A stretch of DNA of 64,000 bases, taken from contig URQQ01000018.1 of assembly GCA_900549995.1 (NCBI GenBank), forward strand, positions 1-64,000. Direction: 5' to 3'. Of this stretch, positions 16,051-24,573 are shown piece after piece. The notes under the pieces are model-generated. The model saw only the letters and a program-made list of their open reading frames with translations, had not been told where the DNA came from and ran no database searches. A program made the translations under genes and the position numbers. Numbering within the stretch: position 1 is the stretch's first letter; every line of letters begins with the position of its first letter. This DNA is from an uncultured Lachnospiraceae bacterium (GTDB taxonomy: Bacteria > Bacillota > Clostridia > Lachnospirales > Lachnospiraceae).

Positions 16051-18035
16051 TAATGTGAAATACCGCTCATAACTTTACGGGTCAGATAGCACTTCATACA
16101 CCACGCTGAAAAAATCTGGATCAGAAGGTAAATGACCACTATAATGCTATAACGCTTCATAAAATCCCCTATTTCAGAAATACTCATATTACGCACCACA
16201 AATAGTCGTATCATAAAAATCGTACATCCCACATAGCTCAGAACCAACGGCAGACTTAATACATTCAGAATCTCTCCTCCAATACTTTTCTTTAACTCTT
16301 TATGCCGCATTCCCATGCAGTTTAAAAACTCATATCTACGTCTAAAGTCATCCAGTTCCGAAGAAATTTTCATTCCCATAATAAATATACTTCCACCATA
16401 TAACAAAACCATCATAAACACATTAATAGTGACATGTAAAATATTCTCCGCCTTCTTCTGTTCCTTCGTAAGTTCCGCTTCATAAAGCATATTCTCTCCA
16501 GGATATTGAGCCTCATTAGTAATTCCATATTGATCAATATACTGATTCATTTCTTTTGAAAATTCTTTTTGATTTTTTACTGGAATATTCATCATAATCA
16601 GCCATACTGGCTCTTCCTGATCATCAGTCATTTCCTGCCATTTTTCCTCAAAAAATTCATCTGAAAATACAAAAGTATCATCAATCCATCCATTCCCAAA
16701 GTATCCAAAAACTGATTCCCTTCGCATCTCTTTAATTATATAATCTTTTGTATAAAGGTTAAGTGCTGCTCTATCAAACTCATACTCCAGTTTTTCAGTT
16801 TTTTTACCATAATGAAGCGGGTAACGTTTTCTTTCTGTACGCAAATCCTGCTCAATTCCAATTACCTCATCTGTCCTTGCCTGAGCCACAAAAGCAACCT
16901 CTTTCCCGGTTAAAGAAATGGAATGCTTTGTAATTTTTTCATAGGAATCCTCTGAAATTCCAAAATGTTCCGTCGCCCATATCGTGGTGACACGAAAAAC
17001 TGGAATAGAAGACTCCTTCCCATCATATTTTGCAGTCAATATCTTTGCAAATTCTTCATCATCCTGTCTCGCGAACCAGACATAATCATACGGATACCAT
17101 TTATCCTTCGGCGTCACTGGTATATTATCAGTAATCTCCACCGCTAAATTTCCCAAAGATATCATTTGAATTGCGAACAACATCAATATAATCATCAAAT
17201 TACTATTATACCGATGATAAAACTGATTCAGGTTGAGCAGTTTTTTGTAATACAGCCCTTCCCTCTTTTTCAAAAAATCTAATGCTATGTTTCCTCCGAA
17301 AGTTAAAATTAAAAAAACTGCTACAGCACAGACCATTATAGTAATTTCTCCTGACGAATTATATCCGCCATAGCTTGCTAAACCAAACCACATGATCGAC
17401 ACTATAAATGAAGCAATCCCTGCTAAGACTCCACAGACTCTCCATTTTCCCTGTATCCGTTTTTCCCTACGCTCATTACTTGAAATAAGGCTGCTGATCC
17501 CCCGCTCTTCTATCATAATACAAATAACAATTACAGATAACAACATGATAGCAGTGCTGACTACAAATGAATATTTATATGTTTCTAACGTGATAAATGT
17601 GGAATAAATTGATGTGGAATAAAGCTGTGCAATTATATATTTAAAAATCATTGTAATACCGTAACCAAAACCGATCCCTAACGCTACAGATCCTGCCCAA
17701 CCCAGCCCAAATTCACTCAACATGGAACACAAAATCATTTTTTTACGCATACCTAAAACCAAAAACATACCATAATCTTTTAACCGTGTCTTAACATAAT
17801 ATCTAACAGAAAAAACCATAAGGAAAACATTAATAATAACAATAATACCGATAGCTGTCCTTATATATATTGATAAATAATATGCCACAACTCCTTCACG
17901 AGACCATGACATAAGAATATCCTTCATTCCAAAGGCAGAAAAGATCATTGCAACTGACAGCACTTCACTAAAGAAGAACAAGAGATAATTTCTGAGATTG
18001 CTTTTGAAGTTTTTCAGTATTATTTTACAAATCAT
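16050..18035 (-). CDS. FtsX-like (BceB-type) peptide-resistance ABC permease
   Basis: A 661-residue membrane protein with about ten transmembrane helices and a large outside domain (roughly residues 305-535) between helices 7 and 8, the layout of BceB-type permeases that protect against cell-wall-active peptides. The N-terminal helix block begins KIILKNFKSNLRNYLLFF and the C-terminal block has the FtsX-type cytoplasmic loop DFRRRYEFLNCMGM. No ATPase is adjacent; the best partner is at 24644-25402. It lies directly after the peptide precursor, so self-immunity is a likely role. Start 18035 is preceded by GGTGG; a GTG at 18047 is possible. Confidence 0.88.
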   Translation of the reverse strand: MICKIILKNFKSNLRNYLLFFFSEVLSVAMIFSAFGMKDILMSWSREGVVAYYLSIYIRTAIGIIVIINVFLMVFSVRYYVKTRLKDYGMFLVLGMRKKMILCSMLSEFGLGWAGSVALGIGFGYGITMIFKYIIAQLYSTSIYSTFITLETYKYSFVVSTAIMLLSVIVICIMIEERGISSLISSNERREKRIQGKWRVCGVLAGIASFIVSIMWFGLASYGGYNSSGEITIMVCAVAVFLILTFGGNIALDFLKKREGLYYKKLLNLNQFYHRYNSNLMIILMLFAIQMISLGNLAVEITDNIPVTPKDKWYPYDYVWFARQDDEEFAKILTAKYDGKESSIPVFRVTTIWATEHFGISEDSYEKITKHSISLTGKEVAFVAQARTDEVIGIEQDLRTERKRYPLHYGKKTEKLEYEFDRAALNLYTKDYIIKEMRRESVFGYFGNGWIDDTFVFSDEFFEEKWQEMTDDQEEPVWLIMMNIPVKNQKEFSKEMNQYIDQYGITNEAQYPGENMLYEAELTKEQKKAENILHVTINVFMMVLLYGGSIFIMGMKISSELDDFRRRYEFLNCMGMRHKELKKSIGGEILNVLSLPLVLSYVGCTIFMIRLFVVRNMSISEIGDFMKRYSIIVVIYLLIQIFSAWCMKCYLTRKVMSGISH

Positions 18036-18122
18036 ATCCGCCACCACACTTATCTAATATTTTAATATCACTAATTTATGATACATCTTTTTATCTGATA
18101 CTACTTAATTAATAGATTGTAT

Positions 18123-18172
18123 GAGGGTATCTCCAAAGCACTAGGAACCTCGTACTATTTAGATATACCCCC
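18123..18172 (-). other. Stem-loop between precursor peptide and permease genes
   Basis: GAGGGTATCTCC (18123-18134) pairs imperfectly with AGATATACCCCC (18161-18172), with an AGGAACCT palindrome-like segment in the loop. It begins 7 bp after the precursor stop codon. No T-run follows, so it may protect the precursor mRNA or attenuate read-through to the permease instead of terminating it. Confidence 0.5.
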
Positions 18173-18179
18173 ACAGTAA

Positions 18180-18353
18180 TTATTTGATACCTGTTTCAGA
18201 CTTCATAGGCAGCTTCATTGCTCCTCCTGTGCACTCTGAAGTGCACGCATGTGAACAAGTTAATAAACACATACCGCCAAAACATCCACCTCTCGGTGAT
18301 ACTGACTGACCTGCCACACTCGTCTTTTTCACTTTATTATCGTATCTTCCCAT
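18180..18353 (-). CDS. Cysteine-rich RiPP precursor peptide with C-x3 repeats
   Basis: A 57-codon gene with an excellent ribosome site (GGAAGGAGGTG, five bases before ATG 18353). The N-terminal leader (residues 1-23) is basic, MGRYDNKVKKTSVAGQSVS, followed by PRGG and the core. Cysteines fall at 24, 29, 33, 37 and 41, giving C-x4-C then three C-x3 steps (CLLT, CSHA, CTSE). The tail (42-57) is TGGAMKLPMKSETGIK. This regular spacing, next to a radical SAM/SPASM maturase and a peptide exporter, marks it as the substrate, probably receiving thioether crosslinks. No homologue is named with certainty; I recall NCBI families called 'CXXX repeat peptide'. Confidence 0.85.
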   Translation of the reverse strand: MGRYDNKVKKTSVAGQSVSPRGGCFGGMCLLTCSHACTSECTGGAMKLPMKSETGIK

Positions 18354-18474
18354 ATTTACACCTCCTTCCCTTCTATATCATAATTGCACACGGCAAATTA
18401 TGTCCGATTTATCTTGTATAGCTGGACAATATCCTGTTGGGTCTCTTCTGTCAGTTTTTCCTGAAGTTTGTATA

Positions 18475-20202
18475 TTACTCCGGCTGGATCTGGTTAAATA
18501 ATTCTTTATACTGGCCGCACCCTTCCGACAGCTGGCTGTGTATCCCAGTTCCTACAATATTTCCATCCTCTATGACCATAATCCAATCACTTATTTTCAC
18601 CAGCTCAGGCTTATGGCTTATGTTTATAACAATTGAGGTTTGTGCCATTTCTTTAATTACATTACCAATTTCTTGATCGATCTCACCATCCAGATCTGAG
18701 GTAACCTCATCCAATAAAATCAATGGTTTATCCATAAGAAGAATCCTTGCCAATCCCAATCGCTGTTTTTGTCCGCTTGACAGGCGGATACCGCCCTCCC
18801 CAAGAGATGTTGCAAACTGATTTTCAAATCCCAGAATATCTTCATATATCCCTACCCGCCTGCATACCTTTTTCATCTGATTTTTATCAGCATCCGGACA
18901 TCCTATTCTCAAGTTATTCGCAATCGTATCATTGATGAAAAATGGTTCTTTTGCCATATATGCAGTCTGGCTTCTTATCTGATACACTCCGTAATTTTCA
19001 ATCCTCTGGCCGTTAATCTGTATCTCCCCTTCAGCACATCTGTATTGCATTTCCAGGAGCTTTAAAATTGTACTTTTTCCTGACCCATTCTTACCTACGA
19101 TAGAATAAAGCCCTGGCCCGTCAATGTTAAAATTCAGGCTATCTATGACCAAACGATCAGTATACCGAAAACTGACATTCTGAAATTTCACTTTGAATAT
19201 TCCATCTAAGGGCTCCATTTCAGAATTCTCATCTTCCTCTTCTGCCTCATGAAGCAGCGTATATATCCGCTCATAATTTACATTTATATTTTGTTTGTTC
19301 ATATTAATATCCATGATTTTTGTGATCGCTTCAACTAATTTCTGCAGGTAAGTGTTAAAGGCCACCATACTGCCAATTGTCATTTTACCCCCGAAGATGA
19401 TTAATGCAGAGATAAACAAAATCAATATATCGAACAAATTATTTACGAAACCTCGCAGAAAAGAGACAAGACTTGTCAATTTCGCATTACGCATTATAAT
19501 ATTATAGTTTTCTTCTAAATATCCCTTATACTTTTTCAAGTACCTTTTTTCTGCCTGAAAGATCTTTATCCCCCGAATATTTGACAACGTCTCTTCAATG
19601 AAACTATAATATTTATCGTTAAATTTTTTCATCAGTATCTGCATCATCCTGATTCTATTTCGAAACAGGAAATTAATGAAATATGATGTCGGCAGCATTA
19701 AAATTGAAACGATCGTAAGCGTTCCTGATATCCTGATGATAAAAAACAGTGAAATAGACAAATTAAAAACTATCATGACACTGCTTGTGATCAGATCAAT
19801 ATAGTAATCTATGATTGCCTCTGCGTCGAATTCCAGCCTGTTGAGCAGTTCACCTGACTGATACTTATCGAGTTCACAATATTTCAAGACAGCTATTTTA
19901 CTGAAGAGCTTTTCCTTAATCTCATTTTCCAGCAAAGTAGTCACCTTCTGCCCTATCAGGCTTTCTAAAATTGACAGACACTGAACAGCCAGCATAATCA
20001 CAAAGAAAATGAATAGATAATTTTTTAATGTCCGCAGTTCTTTATTTGTGATACTGTCTATAATTTTCCCATAGATGTAAGGATTCACACTCTCGGCAAC
20101 TACTCCTGCTATAATTACTGCTAACAGCAGAAAAAAGGACGATTTTTTCTTCATGAAAATATCTTTATAAATGGTAGAGGTGTTTCCTTTTTTCTTACTC
20201 AT
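18475..20202 (-). CDS. ABC transporter, fused membrane and ATPase domains (peptide export type)
   Basis: A half-transporter of about 575 residues: six transmembrane helices (about 25-295), then an ATPase domain with Walker A GKNGSGKST, signature LSSGQKQR and Walker B LILLDEV. There is no N-terminal C39 peptidase domain, so leader removal must use another protease. Start 20202 overlaps the small upstream gene in ATGAGTAA (8 bases), with no separate ribosome site, indicating translational coupling. It probably exports the modified peptide encoded 121 bp downstream. Confidence 0.92.
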   Translation of the reverse strand: MSKKKGNTSTIYKDIFMKKKSSFFLLLAVIIAGVVAESVNPYIYGKIIDSITNKELRTLKNYLFIFFVIMLAVQCLSILESLIGQKVTTLLENEIKEKLFSKIAVLKYCELDKYQSGELLNRLEFDAEAIIDYYIDLITSSVMIVFNLSISLFFIIRISGTLTIVSILMLPTSYFINFLFRNRIRMMQILMKKFNDKYYSFIEETLSNIRGIKIFQAEKRYLKKYKGYLEENYNIIMRNAKLTSLVSFLRGFVNNLFDILILFISALIIFGGKMTIGSMVAFNTYLQKLVEAITKIMDINMNKQNINVNYERIYTLLHEAEEEDENSEMEPLDGIFKVKFQNVSFRYTDRLVIDSLNFNIDGPGLYSIVGKNGSGKSTILKLLEMQYRCAEGEIQINGQRIENYGVYQIRSQTAYMAKEPFFINDTIANNLRIGCPDADKNQMKKVCRRVGIYEDILGFENQFATSLGEGGIRLSSGQKQRLGLARILLMDKPLILLDEVTSDLDGEIDQEIGNVIKEMAQTSIVINISHKPELVKISDWIMVIEDGNIVGTGIHSQLSEGCGQYKELFNQIQPE

Positions 20203-20461
20203 CTGCAAATAAATCACAAGTCAGGAAATTAATATTAAGACTCTCTCCTTCCATGATCTCCCACCCATACTTCTCCATGATTCCGCTCCACCAACCCTGG
20301 TATTTATCTAAGATTTCGTCATACTCGTTTTTGCATCTGTCATACATCTCAGAATTTGCTTCAGGCATAATTTCAATTAGATTTTTTAAAGCACAGACTT
20401 TTTCATTCAGTATTTCAATTTCTTCCTCTTCCTGTTTTGTAATCTTTCCTAAAATTCTCAT
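20195..20461 (-). CDS. Small RiPP modification-system partner protein
   Basis: An acidic 88-residue protein, mostly helical: a coiled N-terminal half (TKQEEEEIEILNEKVCALKNLIEIMPE) and a WW-containing second half (DKYQGWWSGIMEKYGW). It sits between the radical SAM maturase (10 bp) and the exporter (overlapping). Its size and position match the family I remember as 'CXXX repeat peptide modification system protein'; a role as precursor-binding partner is inference. Start 20461 follows GGGGGAG. Confidence 0.75.
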   Translation of the reverse strand: MRILGKITKQEEEEIEILNEKVCALKNLIEIMPEANSEMYDRCKNEYDEILDKYQGWWSGIMEKYGWEIMEGESLNINFLTCDLFADE

Positions 20462-20471
20462 CTTCTCCCCC

Positions 20472-22631
20472 TTATTTATAACAGCCCGGCACTTTGCACT
20501 GTTCTATCATATGGTAAATTGGATCAATGTAATCAACTTCCTCTATGCGGTCTTCCTGCTCGAAGCACTGTTCAAGTTCGTTTCTCAATTCAACTGATAC
20601 CTGTCGCTCAATGTGACTTTTTTTACACTGAAAGGACGGAGAGACATTCACTTCCTTAGTATAAGACAGGTTTAGAAACTTACAGTCTTCACATTGATAC
20701 GCATCACACCAATTACAAATCGGCGCGAACTCCTGTGTAAACAGCTGCTGATTCTTAATCGAGATTCCCTCTGTCAGATTACCCACATTTCCAAGATTTT
20801 CTGAATAAAATGCGGGACATATATATACCTTCCCGTCCGGAGCATAGCAAAGGTCATCTTCCCCCGCCCTGCATGGCTCGTGTTCCTTTAAAAAGATACG
20901 GTCAGTCAAAATATTTATTTCTTTTAGCAGATCATTATCATTATAATATTCGATCAGAATATTCTTCGCCTTTTCCAACTCGGCCTTATATATCTCCAAC
21001 GGAAATTCCCTGCTTATTCCACATATATTGACGTTTACGCGATCCGTTTTATCCAGCAGCAGTTTAATGCAGTCACTTAGCCTATTTAGTTTCTTTTCAG
21101 AGAGGTTAAGGAAGACATTTTCCTGATAAGGTACACTTATTTCACGATTTAGAAGTGACTCATCAAAGATCAGTCTGTAATCTTTTCGCTCCAAAACTGC
21201 ATCATACTGCGATGCGGGCAGTATATGGAGAATATCATACTCATCATATTTCCCCTCAATCTCTGATAACAGTTTTTTACACTCATCTGGATATAAAAAA
21301 ACAGGGCGCATAAAATTTCTTTCCGAATACTTCAATCCTTCTTTCACTGCATTGTCAGACATAACTTTATAGCCATCTGTATTTTTATTATTATAAGAAC
21401 AATGTGGCTTATAATCATTTCTGAGTAAAAATTGTAGGTTTCTCTTATAGTAGAATCCACCTTCTCTTTTTATTCCCTTCTGATGATATAATTTTGTAAA
21501 ATAATAGTTATTTGCTCTTACTCTTGCCTTGTGCATTTTGCAGATATATTTTGCCCTCTGGAAATTGGTCGGAGTATCAGCTTCATCATAATTAAATCCC
21601 TGGCAAAATGAGCATCCAGTGGCTACCGGACATTCCAGGCACTCAGCATCACTTTGATATTTGTACATTACACTCTCAAATACCCTCAGTTTTTCCTTAT
21701 CAAGTCCATGATCAATATCACCTATACTGTATCCTTCCTTATTATTCAATGAATAATCATAATATCTCATACAAGGATATATTTTTCCTGACGGTGTTAT
21801 TTCCAACATCTTTCCAGCACCGCAGCTCGTCTGTACCAGCATCTCTTTTTCATATGGCATTCCAATGGTATCATCAAAGAAAGTACATTGATACTTATCA
21901 TAGAGATCATTCTCAATTATATAATCCGCCAGTTCCTTTAATTGACTTTCCAGTATAAGATCATCTCCGTCTTTCCATACATTTTCAAAAACCACATTGG
22001 CTGCGACTCTTGTAATTCCCTCATTCCAGAGATGTATAATACTCTCCTTTAACATACCAAGATCCTCACTTGCAAATGTAACTTTTGTATCACCTGAGGA
22101 CTGACTCAACCACAGCGGAATACTTTTATGTATGATATCATATGATCCCGAACCATCAGGAAACACTCTCTGCAGATCATGCTTTTCTTTAGTCCCATCG
22201 ATCGTAATACCGACAGATACCTTTCCATCATTCTTTTTTATAAAATTTTGCACCTTTTCATCAGAATAGTTGACTCCATTTGTACTCAGACTAATTCTAT
22301 AATTCCAGTACCAGCTGATTCCTGCCTCATATGTTTTGAGCTTGAAATAATCACAGATCTGGTCTATCATTTCCACTTCCAGAAGTGGCTCTCCACCTAT
22401 GAACTCCAAAATCACAGCATCCTGCCTGATAATTTCATCTGTCGTGAGAACATAGTCAATAAATTTTTTTGCGGTTTCAAAATTTAAAACTTTTCCTGTT
22501 GATTTGTGTGTAATATAACAATACTTACATCTCAGATTACAATCTTCCGTTACAACAAATCCCAAAGTCTGAACGCTATCCCCTCCCCAACTTTCTGGTG
22601 CCGTTCCTACTCTGTATGGTTTTATGTTCAT
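20472..22631 (-). CDS. Radical SAM/SPASM peptide maturase with a second cysteine-rich module
   Basis: A 719-residue peptide-modifying enzyme. The radical SAM cluster is C31-x3-C35-x2-C38, with GGEP at 79-82 for SAM. A SPASM region follows with C270, C287, C331, C334, C340, C343 and C364, ready to hold auxiliary iron-sulfur clusters. Residues 380-719 form a second part with no CX3CX2C but another SPASM-like set: C587, C595, C605, C639, C642, C647, C650, C669. It should form bonds from cysteine sulfur (or other crosslinks) in the precursor at 18180. I recall the two parts as separate proteins in related systems, so this looks like a fusion. Start 22631 follows GGGAGG. Confidence 0.92.
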   Translation of the reverse strand: MNIKPYRVGTAPESWGGDSVQTLGFVVTEDCNLRCKYCYITHKSTGKVLNFETAKKFIDYVLTTDEIIRQDAVILEFIGGEPLLEVEMIDQICDYFKLKTYEAGISWYWNYRISLSTNGVNYSDEKVQNFIKKNDGKVSVGITIDGTKEKHDLQRVFPDGSGSYDIIHKSIPLWLSQSSGDTKVTFASEDLGMLKESIIHLWNEGITRVAANVVFENVWKDGDDLILESQLKELADYIIENDLYDKYQCTFFDDTIGMPYEKEMLVQTSCGAGKMLEITPSGKIYPCMRYYDYSLNNKEGYSIGDIDHGLDKEKLRVFESVMYKYQSDAECLECPVATGCSFCQGFNYDEADTPTNFQRAKYICKMHKARVRANNYYFTKLYHQKGIKREGGFYYKRNLQFLLRNDYKPHCSYNNKNTDGYKVMSDNAVKEGLKYSERNFMRPVFLYPDECKKLLSEIEGKYDEYDILHILPASQYDAVLERKDYRLIFDESLLNREISVPYQENVFLNLSEKKLNRLSDCIKLLLDKTDRVNVNICGISREFPLEIYKAELEKAKNILIEYYNDNDLLKEINILTDRIFLKEHEPCRAGEDDLCYAPDGKVYICPAFYSENLGNVGNLTEGISIKNQQLFTQEFAPICNWCDAYQCEDCKFLNLSYTKEVNVSPSFQCKKSHIERQVSVELRNELEQCFEQEDRIEEVDYIDPIYHMIEQCKVPGCYK

Positions 22632-22744
22632 ACTGTACCTCCCGATTCTTTATCATCGTGTAGACATGACATGATGCCAGGATCAAAAGTTTATACATTG
22701 CATGCCCCCAACACCATGACATTAACATAACAAATCTGTCTGAT

Positions 22745-22776
22745 ATTGTATCGTGATTTTTCTCGTTTTTTCACGA
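22745..22776 (-). promoter_or_regulatory. Candidate promoter and operator dyad of the RiPP operon
   Basis: A -10-like TACAAT (complement at 22745-22750) touches a perfect 6-bp dyad, TCGTGA (22751-22756) and TCACGA (22771-22776), which covers the expected -35 region. No good -35 is visible, as expected for an activated promoter. Parts of the dyad (TCACGAA) differ by one base from a Spo0A box (TGNCGAA). The adjacent Spo0A-type regulator is the obvious candidate binder. Inference only. Confidence 0.45.
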
Positions 22777-22803
22777 AAAGCTGTAATTTTTTGTTAATAA
22801 TAC

Positions 22804-22848
22804 ACAAAAGTCAATATGATCAAACAAAATGTTTAATCATATTGACTT
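22804..22848 (-). terminator. Terminator of the response-regulator gene
   Basis: A perfect 13-bp inverted repeat, AAGTCAATATGAT (22808-22820) and its complement (22836-22848), lies 8 bp after the stop codon and is followed on the minus strand by TTTTG. It separates the regulator from the maturase operon. Confidence 0.8.
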
Positions 22849-22855
22849 CTTCTCA

Positions 22856-23623
22856 TCATTTTCTTCCAATGAACATTCCCGCCAGGTTTAAAATAAAGCT
22901 TTTGTTTGTCGGTTTACCAGTTGTGTAATCATATTCAAAAGGATACTGCCTTTTCAGCCAATCCAGATTCTGTTTTAACCAAACCTGCTCAATTACAAAA
23001 CGTATACTGCTTTCTACTCTGGGCACCGTTGTCTCGTAGATTCCGGCCACCCTCGCATAAATATCATTTTTAAGATTACAAGTTTTTCCATTCTGTAATG
23101 CAGCTAAACGGACTGCCTCTATCAAATATGAAGTACCCGAACATTTTGCCGGAAATCCAAATATATCCAGTTTTTTCTGGATTTCTTTCTTTAGATCTCC
23201 ATTCTGTTGTTCAGCCTCATCGTTTACATCTGTTGAATGACATTGTATAATTTTTCTGAGTAAATATGTGATTTGAACACAATCATACTCTATATCTGTT
23301 TTATGATATATAAAATCTACTTCCTGCTCATTTAATATATTTCTTATTACTTTAGATTTTGAATCTGTCATTACAATAATAACAGGAACCGACTGAATCA
23401 TTCTTAATTTCTCGATCAAATGCAGACCAGTACCTTCGCCCAACTCCAGATCAACCAGTAAAATATCAACAACCTGCTTGTTTAAAATATTAAGCGCTTC
23501 TTCCTCACTTTCAGTTATTCCAACCATCAACAAGTTATCAACCTTACGGACAGCATCTGACAGAATACTGCTAACTTCCGCATCTCCCTGCACAATCAAC
23601 AAGTGACTATCTTTTCTGATCAT
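22856..23623 (-). CDS. Response regulator with Spo0A-type DNA-binding domain
   Basis: A 255-residue regulator. The receiver domain (1-125) has Asp14, the phospho-acceptor Asp58 in LLVDLEL, the MTD switch threonine and a late lysine (YHKTD). After a linker, residues 145-250 match the Spo0A C-terminal domain: FGFPAKCSGTSYLIEAVRLA, IYETTVPRVESSIRFVIEQVW and KPTNKSFI resemble Spo0A closely. It is unlikely to be the master Spo0A because it sits within a RiPP locus and its receiver is divergent (one acidic residue where Spo0A has two). No histidine kinase is adjacent. It has its own promoter and terminator. Confidence 0.88.
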   Translation of the reverse strand: MIRKDSHLLIVQGDAEVSSILSDAVRKVDNLLMVGITESEEEALNILNKQVVDILLVDLELGEGTGLHLIEKLRMIQSVPVIIVMTDSKSKVIRNILNEQEVDFIYHKTDIEYDCVQITYLLRKIIQCHSTDVNDEAEQQNGDLKKEIQKKLDIFGFPAKCSGTSYLIEAVRLAALQNGKTCNLKNDIYARVAGIYETTVPRVESSIRFVIEQVWLKQNLDWLKRQYPFEYDYTTGKPTNKSFILNLAGMFIGRK

Positions 23624-23658
23624 ACCCCCTTCTTTCTCCTTACATGATAACCACTATA

Positions 23659-23687
23659 ATTATACCTCTATAATCATCTTAACGCAA
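23659..23687 (-). promoter_or_regulatory. Promoter of the Spo0A-like regulator
   Basis: On the minus strand, -35 TTGCGT (23682-23687), a 17-bp spacer and -10 TATAAT (23659-23664). It starts about 30 bp before the ribosome site AAGGAG. Confidence 0.8.
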
Positions 23688-23713
23688 TAAAACAGTTGCA
23701 TTCCCCTTATACT

Positions 23714-23971
23714 TTACTCTGCCGCCCACTCCCGGCAACGTGCAATCTTCTCTGCCGGATCAAACCCCTGATCTTTTCCCATCTCCGATAGTACCTTGCA
23801 TGGAAATTCTTCGCACAGCCCACAGTGGTTCAAATCACGTTCCTCACAGCAGGCTTTCACCTGACAGACTCCTCCCCAAAAAGGTGCCTTCATTTCGGTG
23901 CAGCCAGAACAGTGAACCTGTTCTTTTCTTTCACAGCTTCCGCATGCAACTCCACATCTCGATTCATACAT
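23714..23971 (-). CDS. DUF3795-like cysteine-rich protein
   Basis: An 85-residue protein with eleven cysteines: CGVACGSC, HCSGC, CQVKACC, HCGLCEEFPC and a late C. This pattern matches the DUF3795 group of small metal- or redox-binding proteins of unknown function. The start at 23971 lies five bases after the PadR stop, so the two are probably one operon. Whether it belongs to the peptide pathway is not known. Confidence 0.8.
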   Translation of the reverse strand: MYESRCGVACGSCERKEQVHCSGCTEMKAPFWGGVCQVKACCEERDLNHCGLCEEFPCKVLSEMGKDQGFDPAEKIARCREWAAE

Positions 23972-23976
23972 TTTTC

Positions 23977-24513
23977 TTACCGTCCTTTCTCATCTTCTGT
24001 ATACTCTTTGGTAAATTCCAAGACCCATTGTTCCAGTACTTCGGCAAGCCTTGCCTGCTGCTTTAGTATTGTCCTTCCTGTCAGAGGGATTTCCTGAGGT
24101 TTCTGCTGATTTTTTCCGATCGTCTCTTTTAAATCCTCAATTCCATCCGCTATATTGCAGAGCAGCCTGATTCGCTCTTCTTCCGTTACAAAATTGAGAT
24201 TCATTACAACCGCATTGAAATTCAGGAAAATACTGACTGATTCTCTGGACGTTTTTTCCATAAGCTTATCGAAATACGCTTCTCCAGACTCTGTGATACT
24301 GTAAATTGATTTTTCCGGCATATTTCCTTCCTTTATCGTTCTGCCAGAGATATACCCCTTCTGCTCCAGCTGAACTACCTTTTTATAAATCGAGGGTGTA
24401 CTGATTTTTACCCACCGTGATATATTTCGGTATTCTACACTTTTCTGCAGCTCATAAGCACTTTGGGGGTGTTCTTTTATCATTCCTAAAACAATTAAAT
24501 CTATAGCGGCCAT
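23977..24513 (-). CDS. PadR-family transcriptional regulator
   Basis: A 178-residue repressor. The winged helix reads DLIVLGMIKEHPQSAYELQKSVE through STPSIYKKVVQLEQKGYISGR and the wing, followed by the C-terminal dimerisation helices of the PadR/Vir_act_alpha_C type. Start 24513 follows AAGGAGG. PadR proteins commonly control ABC exporters for antimicrobial peptides, and the BceA-like ATPase gene lies just upstream. A TGTAAAATACA dyad inside its promoter suggests autoregulation. Confidence 0.92.
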   Translation of the reverse strand: MAAIDLIVLGMIKEHPQSAYELQKSVEYRNISRWVKISTPSIYKKVVQLEQKGYISGRTIKEGNMPEKSIYSITESGEAYFDKLMEKTSRESVSIFLNFNAVVMNLNFVTEEERIRLLCNIADGIEDLKETIGKNQQKPQEIPLTGRTILKQQARLAEVLEQWVLEFTKEYTEDEKGR

Positions 24514-24541
24514 AATTTCCTCCTTGCATTTATTATAATTT

Positions 24542-24570
24542 ATAGTAGTGTATTTTACAACTAAAGTCAA
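24542..24570 (-). promoter_or_regulatory. padR promoter with internal dyad (probable PadR operator)
   Basis: On the minus strand, -35 TTGACT (24565-24570), a 17-bp spacer and -10 TACTAT (24542-24547). The spacer holds TGTAAAATACA (24549-24559), a TGTA-N3-TACA dyad like PadR sites, so bound repressor would block RNA polymerase. Confidence 0.65.
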
Positions 24571-24573
24571 TAG

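Noticed and set aside
18402..18470. Short minus-strand frame KLQEKLTEETQQDIVQLYKIN between exporter and precursor
   Set aside because: It looks protein-like but has no start codon or ribosome site and is blocked by an upstream stop; at most a decayed remnant.
22632..22730. Minus-strand frame before the maturase, considered as a second precursor
   Set aside because: No ribosome site, only two cysteines without pattern, and it runs into the maturase gene out of frame.
22640..22856. Perfect Spo0A boxes (TGTCGAA) before the maturase gene
   Set aside because: None found; only one-mismatch TCACGAA-like sequences within the dyad, so the link to the regulator stays a hypothesis.
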